The notes under the pieces were generated by a model. It was not told the DNA's origin. It saw only the letters and a program-made list of their open reading frames with translations, and made no database searches. A program made the position numbers and the translations under genes. A stretch of DNA of 19,604 bases from positions 1 through 19,604 of the forward strand of contig JAUZPW010000002.1 in NCBI GenBank assembly GCA_030705725.1, written 5' to 3'. Shown in pieces: positions 1-7,851 of the stretch. Positions within the stretch are counted from its first letter, which is position 1. Each line of letters starts with the position of its first letter. The DNA is from Bacillota bacterium (GTDB lineage Bacteria; Bacillota; Clostridia; Oscillospirales; Butyricicoccaceae).

Positions 1-1458
1 AAAGACGGCGTCTTTTATATGCCCCTGTTTTATCATGCGGTAAGCGGAAAGGCCCATTCCGACGAATATATGCAAAACGCCGAGCCCGAGGGCCAGTATA
101 AGCACGGCGATCGGATTCGACATAGGTTCGATTACGAACGGCAAGTTAAATTCTTTGCCCGTGAGCATTTTGCTGACAACGGGGATGCAGTCGCCGAACC
201 AGCTTCCGAAAACGGCGCCCCAGAAAAAGGTCGAAACACCGAGCGCCACGGAAAGCTGCATTATGTTTTTGACCATGCCGGAGGGGCGGGCTTTCTTAAG
301 CACGATCAGGCCGAAGACGACCATACACAGACCGTAGGCCGCGTCCGACAGCATCATGCCGAAAAATAAAAAGTAGAAGAACGCGACGAAGGGATTAGGA
401 TCGACGACGGACGTGTAGTTCGGAAGGCCGTACATCTCGGTGATCGTGGAAAAAGGCGAGACGGCGGGGCTGTTTTTTAAAGCCACCGGAGGCTCCTCAG
501 CGTCCGAAGGATCGGAAAACATATAAGCGCAGTCGCTTTCCTCAAGTATTTTTTTGACTGGGGCTTCGGTTTCGGCCGGAAGCCAGCATTCCATATAAAC
601 CGTTTCTTTTGTGGAGCCGAGCTTATTGAGCGTTTCGTCGCGCAGCACGTCGAAAGAAAGAAAATCGACGGCCTGCTCAAGCAGGGGGCGGCTCGACGAA
701 AGGGACGCTATTTCCCGCTCAAGGGCGGCGCGCTCGCCTTTTATGCCCTGCAGCTCCGAATCAAGGCCGGACAGAGCTTCTAAAGCCGTTTTGCCCGACA
801 CGCCGGGATCGGTTTTTGAAAAACCGAATTTCCTTAAAGCGTCGGCGGCTTTTTCCAAAACGCCCCTGTGGCAGACGAGGCTGAAATAATGCTGCTCTTT
901 GTCGGAGAAAACCAAGGTAAGCTCCGATTCGGGAGCGGCCGAAGAAAGCTCCTGCTCAATGTCTTTTACCCGGTAAACAGAGGGACAGGTGCCGAGCAGG
1001 ACGGCAAAACGCCTGCCTCCAGCGTAATCAAGCGGAATATCAAGCGTTTTCCATGGCAGAATCGCCGCTTTGCGGGACTCGAGCCTTCTTTCATCAGCCG
1101 AAAGCCCGGCAAATTTCTCGGTAATGCCGTTTATGCGGGAGGCCAATTCAAGCGCCCGCGCTGTGTTGGTCTCGTTTTCAAATTCCGCCTCTTTTACCCT
1201 GCACCGGGGAGTGAGAAATTTAGGCTTTGAGGGCGAGTATCTGGAAAGCGAACCAAGCGCAGAGGAAACGGCGTTATATTTTTTTTCGGAATCGCCTTTT
1301 ACCCCGAAGGGCTTTAGAAGCCCGGCGACGCCGGTACCGTCCGGGTCGTTAAGCGAGCTCTCGATCTCGACGCAGCCAAGCCGCCCGAGGTCTCTTATAA
1401 GGCCGCGCTCGGCGCGGCTGAGCGCGATCACGCGAAGTCGGCGCATTCTGACGATCAT
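1..1458 (-). CDS. ntpI: V-type ATP synthase subunit I (partial, C-terminus off the left edge)
   Basis: Membrane subunit of the V/A-type ATPase; it forms the stator half-channel that passes H+ or Na+ against the K-subunit rotor. The open frame runs from ATG at 1458 to the window edge, giving 486 codons; family members are usually about 640-660 residues, so the last membrane helices are missing. Residues 1 to about 340 are the soluble arm, starting with the family-like stretch IVRMRRLRVIAL and RLGCVEIE. From about residue 357 it becomes hydrophobic, with the conserved FFGMMLSDAAYG segment, then FFWGAVFGSWFGD (about 409-421) and a third hydrophobic stretch after residue 445. The start ATG overlaps the stop of the upstream stator subunit gene (ATGA, 1455-1458), which implies translational coupling. 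The ion specificity cannot be read from this part. Identification is firm from the conserved membrane motifs. Confidence 0.95.
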   Translation of the reverse strand, partial: MIVRMRRLRVIALSRAERGLIRDLGRLGCVEIESSLNDPDGTGVAGLLKPFGVKGDSEKKYNAVSSALGSLSRYSPSKPKFLTPRCRVKEAEFENETNTARALELASRINGITEKFAGLSADERRLESRKAAILPWKTLDIPLDYAGGRRFAVLLGTCPSVYRVKDIEQELSSAAPESELTLVFSDKEQHYFSLVCHRGVLEKAADALRKFGFSKTDPGVSGKTALEALSGLDSELQGIKGERAALEREIASLSSSRPLLEQAVDFLSFDVLRDETLNKLGSTKETVYMECWLPAETEAPVKKILEESDCAYMFSDPSDAEEPPVALKNSPAVSPFSTITEMYGLPNYTSVVDPNPFVAFFYFLFFGMMLSDAAYGLCMVVFGLIVLKKARPSGMVKNIMQLSVALGVSTFFWGAVFGSWFGDCIPVVSKMLTGKEFNLPFVIEPMSNPIAVLILALGLGVLHIFVGMGLSAYRMIKQGHIKDAVF

Positions 1459-1772
1459 TGGACGCTCACAATTCTTTCGACGATGATGGAAACCGCCTCG
1501 TCCATATGCTTTAAGGCGGCTTTCTCAAGCTCGCCGCATTCTTTGGCTGTTTTTTCAGTAATTTCAAGGGCGGCGGTTTTGATTCTTTCGTCCGCCTCGG
1601 CAAAAATTTTATCTTTTTCCCGTTCGGCGCCGGACAAAGCCTTAGCCAAAGCTTCTTTTCCGGCAGCTTCGGAGCTTAAGACCATTTTTTTTGCCTCGGC
1701 GTAAGCGTCTTTACGCTCGTTATCGGCGTCTTTCTCCGCCTCGGATATTTGCTTTATCGCGTCAAGCGACAT
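1455..1772 (-). CDS. V-type ATPase small coiled-coil stator subunit (subunit H/G type)
   Basis: A 105-residue, highly charged, almost wholly helical protein rich in Ala, Glu and Lys, as expected for the peripheral-stalk subunit (called H, G or NtpF/AhaH in different systems) that pairs with subunit E to hold the V-type ATPase stator. There is no membrane segment. It is the first gene of the operon and overlaps the subunit I gene by four bases (ATGA), the usual order at the head of clostridial V-ATPase operons. The ATG at 1772 has AAAGGCGGTG upstream. A promoter candidate lies at 1800-1828. The coiled-coil composition alone would be weak evidence; the call depends mainly on the coupling to subunit I. 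Confidence 0.85.
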   Translation of the reverse strand: MSLDAIKQISEAEKDADNERKDAYAEAKKMVLSSEAAGKEALAKALSGAEREKDKIFAEADERIKTAALEITEKTAKECGELEKAALKHMDEAVSIIVERIVSVQ

Positions 1773-1799
1773 TTTTTCACCGCCTTTAAGATTTTTACT

Positions 1800-1828
1800 A
1801 CTATATAACTATATCGGCTTTACAGCAA
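1800..1828 (-). promoter_or_regulatory. Candidate sigma-A promoter of the V-ATPase operon
   Basis: Read on the minus strand: TTGCTG (1823-1828), a 17-nt spacer, then TATAGT (1800-1805). The -10 matches consensus at five of six positions, the -35 only at three. It sits in the 69-nt gap between the polymerase stop and the first V-ATPase gene, with transcription expected to start near 1793. No terminator is visible between the two operons, so read-through from the upstream genes is also possible. Confidence 0.5.
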
Positions 1829-1841
1829 GAAAAATTTGGTT

Positions 1842-3440
1842 TTATTTTCGGCAGCACTGCGAGGGATCGCGTCTTGCGTTTCTGAAATAACCGAGGTAGA
1901 AAATTACGGCGCCCATGGACCAGAAGTACGAGACCATGTAAGGAACCTCGAAAATATTCTCGAAATAACAGTGGACGAGCACTCCGCACATGCCCGCAAG
2001 CATCGCCCAGCCCAAAAAAGCCGTTCGGTCGCCTTTTATGCGCCCCACGGAGCGAAACGACCAGATCAGGAGGCCGGCGAGCAGCAGCGTAAAGAAGAAA
2101 AGCCCGATATAACCCATCTCGACCTCGGTTTTCAGGTAGTAATTATCGACATAAAAATATTTGAACGTATCGGTTTCTTCGAGGATCTTGTTCTGCATGG
2201 CGACGGCACCGCCGAAACGGCCCAGGCCGAAGCCGAGAAAACGGTTGGAATCCAGAAGAAGCTGCTTCGCGGTGTCCCAGCGCACCATGCGCCCGCCCCG
2301 AAGCGACGCCGCGACATAATCCGAGGTGAAAAGGTAGGTTATGCGGTTTGAAATCGAAGGAACAAAAAGCAATGCGCCGAAAGCACCAGTCATCATAAGG
2401 ACGATTAGCCTGCGGTCGACGAATACAGCGAAAATCAGGACGGCGACGGCCATGCCTATCCACGCGCCTCGCGAGAAGGTGAAAAGCAGGGACAGGCACA
2501 TAAGGAATACGATGCACCAGGAAGCTATTTTAAGGCGCATGTCCTTAAAATAGTAAGCGAGCCCCGCCGCCATAGGAGCTGTGAGCACAAAAAATGAACC
2601 TAAAATATTGGGGCTGCCGATAATCGAGAACACCCTTGTGCGCACGCCGGATTCAGTCTGAGATACCCAGCTTGCCGGGATGGGAACGGCTACCACGTAC
2701 TGATATATGCCGTGCAGGGCCATCAAAAGGGACAAAAACACCATGGAAAAGAAAAACGTCTTCATGTCGCCGTCGTTTTCACAAAGGCGTATCATCAGGA
2801 AAAACCAGAGCATATACTCGCACACGGCACGGTAACCCGCGACGGCGATTGACAGATAGGGGGAGACGGCGCACATCAGGAAAAAGCCTACGGCGAGAAA
2901 GAGGATGAGATAACCGTCTATCGGGGTCACACGGCAGGACTTGGGGATGCGCGTCGACGCGCGTCTTGCCACAAGGTAGGCTAAGGCCGCGACAATCAGG
3001 AACTCATCCCAGACCGACGCTATAAACGTGACCGTTATAACGTTCCTGAAAAAATAGTCGACGCAGACGGTGAAAACTAGCCCTACGATTAAAAGCCTGC
3101 GCAGGGTGCATCTTCGGGCCAGGGGCGCAATCTTTGAGTTTTCGGCGGCTTTGCGCAGGGTTGACAAAGCCGAATCCGCAGACCGCAGAAAAACGCTTCC
3201 CGCGACGGCGGGCTCAAGCGCAGCGCACTTCGCTGAAAGAAAGGCGCAAAAGCGCCCGTAGGCGGAACCGGGAGCGCTGTTTTGCGTTTCGCAGAACTTA
3301 TCGAGCACCGTTTTGGTTTTGGATTTTTTATAACTGTTCCTGAAAAAAACGGACAGCGAATAAATGGCGCTTGATTTATAATAAACGCCAAGCTTCGATA
3401 CGGTTTTGACGAAGAAGCTGTTTTTTAATATGTCATTCAT
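1842..3440 (-). CDS. O-antigen ligase / Wzy-like polysaccharide polymerase family membrane protein
   Basis: A 532-residue polytopic protein. Roughly residues 1-114 are non-membrane, basic and Ser/Ala rich; hydrophobic helices start near residue 115 and fill the rest to about 520. The family signature is the Wzy_C/O-antigen-ligase region with LLFTFSRGAWIGM followed by alternating helices and a large extracytoplasmic loop containing FLGFGLGRFGGAV. Family members either polymerise lipid-linked repeat units outside the membrane or transfer finished glycan to an acceptor. In a Gram-positive cell with a flippase next door, polymerisation or transfer of a cell-wall polysaccharide is the likely role (inference). 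Its ATG overlaps the DUF4330 stop (3437-3440, ATGA). The exact substrate cannot be told, and polymerase versus ligase cannot be separated by sequence alone. Confidence 0.85.
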   Translation of the reverse strand: MNDILKNSFFVKTVSKLGVYYKSSAIYSLSVFFRNSYKKSKTKTVLDKFCETQNSAPGSAYGRFCAFLSAKCAALEPAVAGSVFLRSADSALSTLRKAAENSKIAPLARRCTLRRLLIVGLVFTVCVDYFFRNVITVTFIASVWDEFLIVAALAYLVARRASTRIPKSCRVTPIDGYLILFLAVGFFLMCAVSPYLSIAVAGYRAVCEYMLWFFLMIRLCENDGDMKTFFFSMVFLSLLMALHGIYQYVVAVPIPASWVSQTESGVRTRVFSIIGSPNILGSFFVLTAPMAAGLAYYFKDMRLKIASWCIVFLMCLSLLFTFSRGAWIGMAVAVLIFAVFVDRRLIVLMMTGAFGALLFVPSISNRITYLFTSDYVAASLRGGRMVRWDTAKQLLLDSNRFLGFGLGRFGGAVAMQNKILEETDTFKYFYVDNYYLKTEVEMGYIGLFFFTLLLAGLLIWSFRSVGRIKGDRTAFLGWAMLAGMCGVLVHCYFENIFEVPYMVSYFWSMGAVIFYLGYFRNARRDPSQCCRK

Positions 3441-3937
3441 TTGAACCTCACAGATTCGATTATGGGGCTTGCCTCGAAATCCTGAGTTTTAAGCGTGAAC
3501 GTACGCCCGGCGCGCACCTCCTGGTTTGCAACGGTCGGAGCCGGGGTATCCTTTGGAACGGTGGCCTCTACAGTCACCATTATATCTTTTTTGGATGGGT
3601 CGAGAGCGTCCACGATCTTCCCGTCCGCAGTGGTAACCTGCTGAACATACGGTACGAACTCGACCTTTGTAATTACGGCTTCCGTGTAGGCGTTTCCGGC
3701 GACAAGCTTTTTGCCGACCTGGGGATTTTGCTTCAGTTCGTTAACGAGAAACGGTGTGGCGCCCCGGACGCGCATTACGGACGTCATCTTTACATCGGGA
3801 GCTACGGCGTTTTTGACCGCCGGAGAGAAAAGCTTCCAGACTATGCCACCGACGACAAGAAGCAGCGCCACGACAACAAGCAGATCTACAATGTTTATAG
3901 TCTTGAATAAACGGCCTTTTTCATCAATTATTTTCAT
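3437..3937 (-). CDS. DUF4330 family membrane-anchored protein
   Basis: A 166-residue protein with a short cytoplasmic N-terminus (MKIIDEKGRLFKTINIVDLL), one hydrophobic helix at about residues 18-40 and a C-terminal, probably beta-rich domain of about 120 residues predicted outside the membrane. The start pattern, the single anchor and the length fit the DUF4330 family, whose function is not established. ATG at 3937 has GGAG seven bases upstream. It lies 27 nt after the flippase stop and overlaps the polymerase start by four bases, so all three are probably made together. No catalytic motif or cysteine is seen. A role as an accessory of polysaccharide export or polymerisation is inferred only from the neighbours. 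Confidence 0.8.
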   Translation of the reverse strand: MKIIDEKGRLFKTINIVDLLVVVALLLVVGGIVWKLFSPAVKNAVAPDVKMTSVMRVRGATPFLVNELKQNPQVGKKLVAGNAYTEAVITKVEFVPYVQQVTTADGKIVDALDPSKKDIMVTVEATVPKDTPAPTVANQEVRAGRTFTLKTQDFEASPIIESVRFK

Positions 3938-3964
3938 TTTTAGACTCCATTCTTTTTTTGCTGT

Positions 3965-5422
3965 TTATATCTTTTTAATTTTAAGGCGTTTCATTATAAA
4001 ATCGAGTTCATTTTTTACTTCACCGGAAAGCACGATAGACGAAGCGTAAACAAAGAAGCCTGCGAAAACCGCCAGGATCAGGGCCACGGCGGGATGTACG
4101 GGAAGCATGGACGCTGAATACGCGGCCAGAGCGCAGAGCGCCGAGCTTATAAAAATATTAAGTTTGCGGCGGGCGCTCATATGAAAAATAAAAAGCTTTT
4201 TGGCTCTTAACGCCGTCAGCACAAAATAAAAAAGAAAAGCGAGGAAAGTGCCGAAGGCGGCGCCGGATATGCCGAAAAGGGGCAAAAGCAGGAAGGACGA
4301 CGCAACTTTTATTACGGCAGAGAAAGCGGCGTTCTGCAGAACGGGCACGGTGTTTTTGGTGAGCTCGTACGCTTTGTTCGCGTACTCCGTGAGACCCATG
4401 AAAAACATGGCGCACGCGGTGATCCCGATTACCGGCGCGCCCGCGTGGTACTCGGGGCGGGCGAACAGAATGCGCGAGAGCAGGCTGCCGACGGCTACGA
4501 GGCCCGCTGCGGACGGCAGCGCGATAAGGGCGTAGAGGCGGACGCCGGCGTCAAGATACGGAACGGCTTTTTCTCTGCCGCCGTCGCGCCAGGCGCTGAG
4601 CACGGCGGGATAGACGCCGCGCATTACGCCGACCATCAGCATCGTGAAAACGCCGGAGCTTATCGCATAATTCGCGGAATAAACCGCAAACGGAGCTTTG
4701 CCCATCGACAAAACGACGATATACCTGTCCACCATGTTAAGGAGGCCGACGCTGACGCTGACACCTATGAGCGGGAAGCCGAAGCGCATGAGGCCGGAAA
4801 AAAGGGATTTTGAAAAGCGGGAGGGCTTATATAAATAAGGAATATTGAGCGCGAAGAGCGCGCCTACGGACGCGATGAAATCGCCCGAAGCCGATGCGAA
4901 AACCGCGGGGTAGGGCGTGCCCGCCCCCGAGGGGAGCATCCCTGCGAAAAAATACGCCGCGGCAAGCTTAACGGAAACGTCCGTCAGGGAAAGGATGATG
5001 CTCCATTTTATAAGCCCCGCCTGAACAAGCATCGCGTTGAGCATCATAAAAAGGGTGTAGGCCGCGAACATCAAAGCGCCGGCCGGCCATGAGGAGTTGC
5101 TGCCCGCAAGGTAAAGCACCAGGCAAATCGCGCAGACGGCGGCGGATATGGCGAGGTACGAGGATATAATCGTGGAGTAAAAAGCGCGGCCGGAATCCTT
5201 TTTGAGCTCGTCGCCGATATACCGTGTCGCTGAGTTTGTGAGCCAGGAGGCGCAGATGAGGTAGGCTACCAGCATAGTCGTGTTTATTATCTGGAACGAG
5301 CCGTAGGCCTCGGTTATAAAGAGCTTCGTATAAAGGGCCGTTGTAAGCATTACAATGACGCCCTCGATTATTTTCGCGGGAAGGAACAAAAACGTGTCTT
5401 TCGCCATTTTCCCTTTGTCCAA
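3965..5422 (-). CDS. Wzx-like polysaccharide flippase (MOP/PST superfamily)
   Basis: A 485-residue membrane protein of typical length for oligosaccharide flippases, with about 14 hydrophobic segments and small charged loops. The N-terminus (PAKIIEGVIVMLTTALYTKL, then EAYGSFQI) is the usual start of polysaccharide biosynthesis/export proteins; the DRYIV motif near the middle (MVDRYIVVLSMG) is also typical of this superfamily. It would flip undecaprenyl-linked repeat units across the cytoplasmic membrane. The frame opens at TTG 5422, with AAGGA ten bases upstream; an ATG five codons further in (5405-5407) has a purine stretch too close for a good ribosome site, so I keep TTG but either is possible. 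First gene of the minus-strand envelope operon. SpoVB-like or MATE-type function is an alternative, less likely given the adjacent polymerase. Confidence 0.85.
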   Translation of the reverse strand: MDKGKMAKDTFLFLPAKIIEGVIVMLTTALYTKLFITEAYGSFQIINTTMLVAYLICASWLTNSATRYIGDELKKDSGRAFYSTIISSYLAISAAVCAICLVLYLAGSNSSWPAGALMFAAYTLFMMLNAMLVQAGLIKWSIILSLTDVSVKLAAAYFFAGMLPSGAGTPYPAVFASASGDFIASVGALFALNIPYLYKPSRFSKSLFSGLMRFGFPLIGVSVSVGLLNMVDRYIVVLSMGKAPFAVYSANYAISSGVFTMLMVGVMRGVYPAVLSAWRDGGREKAVPYLDAGVRLYALIALPSAAGLVAVGSLLSRILFARPEYHAGAPVIGITACAMFFMGLTEYANKAYELTKNTVPVLQNAAFSAVIKVASSFLLLPLFGISGAAFGTFLAFLFYFVLTALRAKKLFIFHMSARRKLNIFISSALCALAAYSASMLPVHPAVALILAVFAGFFVYASSIVLSGEVKNELDFIMKRLKIKKI

Positions 5423-5462
5423 ATTATCAGCTTCCTTAGTGAGTATTAGCGGGCTGTATTAT

Positions 5463-5491
5463 TTGACCTTGGAAAAAGGTTATATTATAAT
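5463..5491 (+). promoter_or_regulatory. Strong sigma-A promoter for the GT-CsaB operon
   Basis: TTGACC (5463-5468), exactly 17 nt, TATAAT (5486-5491). The -35 matches five of six and the -10 is perfect. Transcription would start near 5498, leaving a 5' leader of about 120 nt before the ATG at 5617. The leader runs through the opposing promoter at 5543-5572. Confidence 0.75.
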
Positions 5492-5542
5492 GAACATATT
5501 ATCCATAAAGGTAAAAACAGACAGCCGAAATTTATAAGCTAT

Positions 5543-5572
5543 ATTATATATTAAATAGTTAACCGATTCCAA
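5543..5572 (-). promoter_or_regulatory. Candidate sigma-A promoter for the flippase-DUF4330-polymerase operon
   Basis: On the minus strand: TTGGAA (5567-5572), an 18-nt spacer, TATAAT (5543-5548). Start of transcription would be near 5536, giving a leader of about 115 nt that crosses the plus-strand promoter. A second minus-strand TATAAT at 5484-5489, embedded in the palindrome ATTATAAT, lacks a well-spaced -35. Confidence 0.55.
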
Positions 5573-5616
5573 CACTTTTTAATAAATCGGGAAAACTGAA
5601 ATTAACGGGGTTTGCC

Positions 5617-7851
5617 ATGAAAATCATCCACATTGCCGGAGGCGGCGATACCGGCGGCGCGAAAACACATATTTTAACGCTCCTTAAGGAACTTTCAAAG
5701 GACAACGAAGTGCTGCTCGTAAGCTTTCGGGCGGGTCAGTTCGCCGAGGCTGCGGAGGGCGAGGGCATAAAGACGGCTGTTATCGACAAACGGCTTGTTT
5801 TTGCGTCCTTTGCGGCGCTGCTTAAGACAATCAGGGAGTTTTCCCCGGACGTGATACACTGCCACGGCGCGAAGGCGAACATGATGGGGGCGCTCGCAAA
5901 GCTTTTTTACGACGCGCCCGTTATTTCGACCGTGCATTCGGACTACCGGCTTGATTATATGCACAGCCGCATAAAGCAGTACACCTTCGGCACCGTGAAC
6001 GCGATTTCGCTGAGGCTTCTCGACTATTACGCCGCGGTCGCCTCCAGAACGGCGGACATGCTTATAAAAAGAGGGTTTGATCCGGAACGCATATTTACGA
6101 TTTACAACGGGATAGATTTTTCGAAGCCGAAGGCCGAGGTCGACAAAAAGGCTTACCTTGCAGAAAAAGGACTCCAAGCTGGGGACGGCGACGTTATAGT
6201 TTCCGTCGCGGCGAGGCTCAATCCCGTCAAGGACCTCGGCACGCTGCTTCGCGCCGTTAAAATTGCCAGTGATAAGAACCCGCATATAAAGCTGATGATA
6301 GCGGGCGAGGGCGAGGATAAAAATATGCTCGTGTCGCTCTCAAATAAGCTCGGAATAGAAGACAGGGTCTGCTTCGCAGGGTGGGTGCCAGATGTGGACA
6401 CGTTTTTCGCCGCAAGCGACGTCACGATTATCACGTCGCTTTCGGAAACTTTTCCTTATTCCATAACGGAGGGCGTGCGCGAGGGCTGCGCCGCGATTTC
6501 GTCCGACGTGGGAGGAATGCCGGACCTAATTGACCACGGAAAAAACGGGTTTATCTTTAAGCCGGGGGACGCGGCGGAGCTTTCGGAATATCTTCTTAAA
6601 ATCTGCTCGGACCGTGAGCTGCGCATGAAATTTGCCGAAAACCTCTTTATTAAGGCATCCGCCGACTTTTCGATAGGGAAAATGAAAGAAACGCAGATTT
6701 CGATTTACGAAACGATAATACGGCGTTATAAAAAGAGAAAAAGCAAAAAACGTTACGGAGCCGTCGTTTGCGGCGCATACGGGCGCGGAAACGCGGGCGA
6801 CGACGCTATTCTTAAGTCCGTCGTCGAGACCCTGCGCGAGCTTGACGGGGACATGCCCGTTTACGTTATGTCGCGAAACCCCGAGGAGACGAGGCTTACA
6901 AACAGGGTCAACTCGTTCTATATATTCGGGGTGTTCCGCTTTTTGCAGACGCTCAGGAAGTGCGGGCTTTTCATTAACGGAGGGGGAAGCCTTATTCAGG
7001 ACGTGACTTCCACAAGGTCCTTATATTATTACCTGTTCACGCTTTTCGCCGCGAAGCTTATGTCCTGCCGCGTGCTGATGTACGGCTGCGGGATCGGCCC
7101 GGTTGCAAAAAGCCTGAACCGGAAGGCCGCCGCATTTGTATTAAACGGGTCCGTAGATATTATCACGCTGCGCGACGACACGTCGCAAAAAGAGCTCAGA
7201 ACGCTCGGCGTCCTTAAGCCGTCGGTGCGCCTCGCGGCGGATTCCGCGATGAATCTTTCGCCCGCCAGCGAGGACGTTACGGATGCGTACTTAGAGGACG
7301 AAGGACTTGAAAAGGATAAAAGCTACATATGCTTCGCGCTTCGCGAGTGGAAGCATATAGACAAAAGCGCCGAAATAGCCGCCGCCGCGGACTACGCTTA
7401 CGAAAAATACGGGCTCTGGGCCGTTTTTCTGCCCGCCGAATATCCGCGGGACATAAGAGCCGCCGAGAAAGCGGCACAGCTCATGAAATCACCTCATACA
7501 GTGCTCAAAAAGCCCCGGAGCGTCGGCGTGACCATTGCCTTGCTGCGGAGAATGAGGCTTGTTTGCGCGATGAGGCTGCACGCTCTGGTGTTTTCCGCAG
7601 CGGGCGGGGTTCCGGCGATCGCGCTTTCTTACGACATTAAGGTGTCCGGGTTTATGAAATATATAAACTCAGACCTCTTTATACAGTTTGAGGAGCTTAC
7701 TTTAAGCAGGCTTTGCGATATGATAGACAGGGCGTTTTCGGGCGAAATCGCGGGAAAGGTCAAAGAAAGCGCCGATATGCTCAAAAATCGCGAAAAAATT
7801 AACAGGCAGGCCGCGATGGAGCTTTTAGGCCTGCAGAGGAGCTGCGAATGA
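5617..7851 (+). CDS. Fused GT4 glycosyltransferase / CsaB-like polysaccharide pyruvyl transferase
   Basis: A 744-residue two-domain protein. Residues 1 to about 366 are a GT-B glycosyltransferase of the GT4 type: glycine-rich start GGGDTGGAKTH, IHCHGAKANMMGAL, donor-site AGEGEDK and the E(x7)E motif with E277 and E285 (SETFPYSITEG). A basic linker (about 368-378) leads to residues 379-744, which match CsaB polysaccharide pyruvyl transferases: GRGNAGDDAIL (388-398), NGGGSLIQD (454-462), YGCGIGPVA and MRLHALVFSAAGG (652-664), then SYDIKVSGF. CsaB ketal-pyruvylates N-acetylmannosamine in secondary cell-wall polymers, the ligand of SLH domains. The frame is uninterrupted, so the fusion is real in this assembly. 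ATG at 5617 follows GGGG with six-base spacing. The stop overlaps the next glycosyltransferase start (ATGA). The sugar donor of the GT half is unknown. Confidence 0.9.
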   Translation: MKIIHIAGGGDTGGAKTHILTLLKELSKDNEVLLVSFRAGQFAEAAEGEGIKTAVIDKRLVFASFAALLKTIREFSPDVIHCHGAKANMMGALAKLFYDAPVISTVHSDYRLDYMHSRIKQYTFGTVNAISLRLLDYYAAVASRTADMLIKRGFDPERIFTIYNGIDFSKPKAEVDKKAYLAEKGLQAGDGDVIVSVAARLNPVKDLGTLLRAVKIASDKNPHIKLMIAGEGEDKNMLVSLSNKLGIEDRVCFAGWVPDVDTFFAASDVTIITSLSETFPYSITEGVREGCAAISSDVGGMPDLIDHGKNGFIFKPGDAAELSEYLLKICSDRELRMKFAENLFIKASADFSIGKMKETQISIYETIIRRYKKRKSKKRYGAVVCGAYGRGNAGDDAILKSVVETLRELDGDMPVYVMSRNPEETRLTNRVNSFYIFGVFRFLQTLRKCGLFINGGGSLIQDVTSTRSLYYYLFTLFAAKLMSCRVLMYGCGIGPVAKSLNRKAAAFVLNGSVDIITLRDDTSQKELRTLGVLKPSVRLAADSAMNLSPASEDVTDAYLEDEGLEKDKSYICFALREWKHIDKSAEIAAAADYAYEKYGLWAVFLPAEYPRDIRAAEKAAQLMKSPHTVLKKPRSVGVTIALLRRMRLVCAMRLHALVFSAAGGVPAIALSYDIKVSGFMKYINSDLFIQFEELTLSRLCDMIDRAFSGEIAGKVKESADMLKNREKINRQAAMELLGLQRSCE

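Noticed and set aside
1836..2351. 171-codon plus-strand frame opposite the polymerase gene
   Set aside because: Charged, His-rich composition typical of an antisense shadow of a membrane protein gene; the minus frame has clear family motifs.
5695..6285. 196-codon minus-strand frame inside the GT-CsaB gene
   Set aside because: Antisense shadow of a well-supported glycosyltransferase; no promoter or ribosome site.
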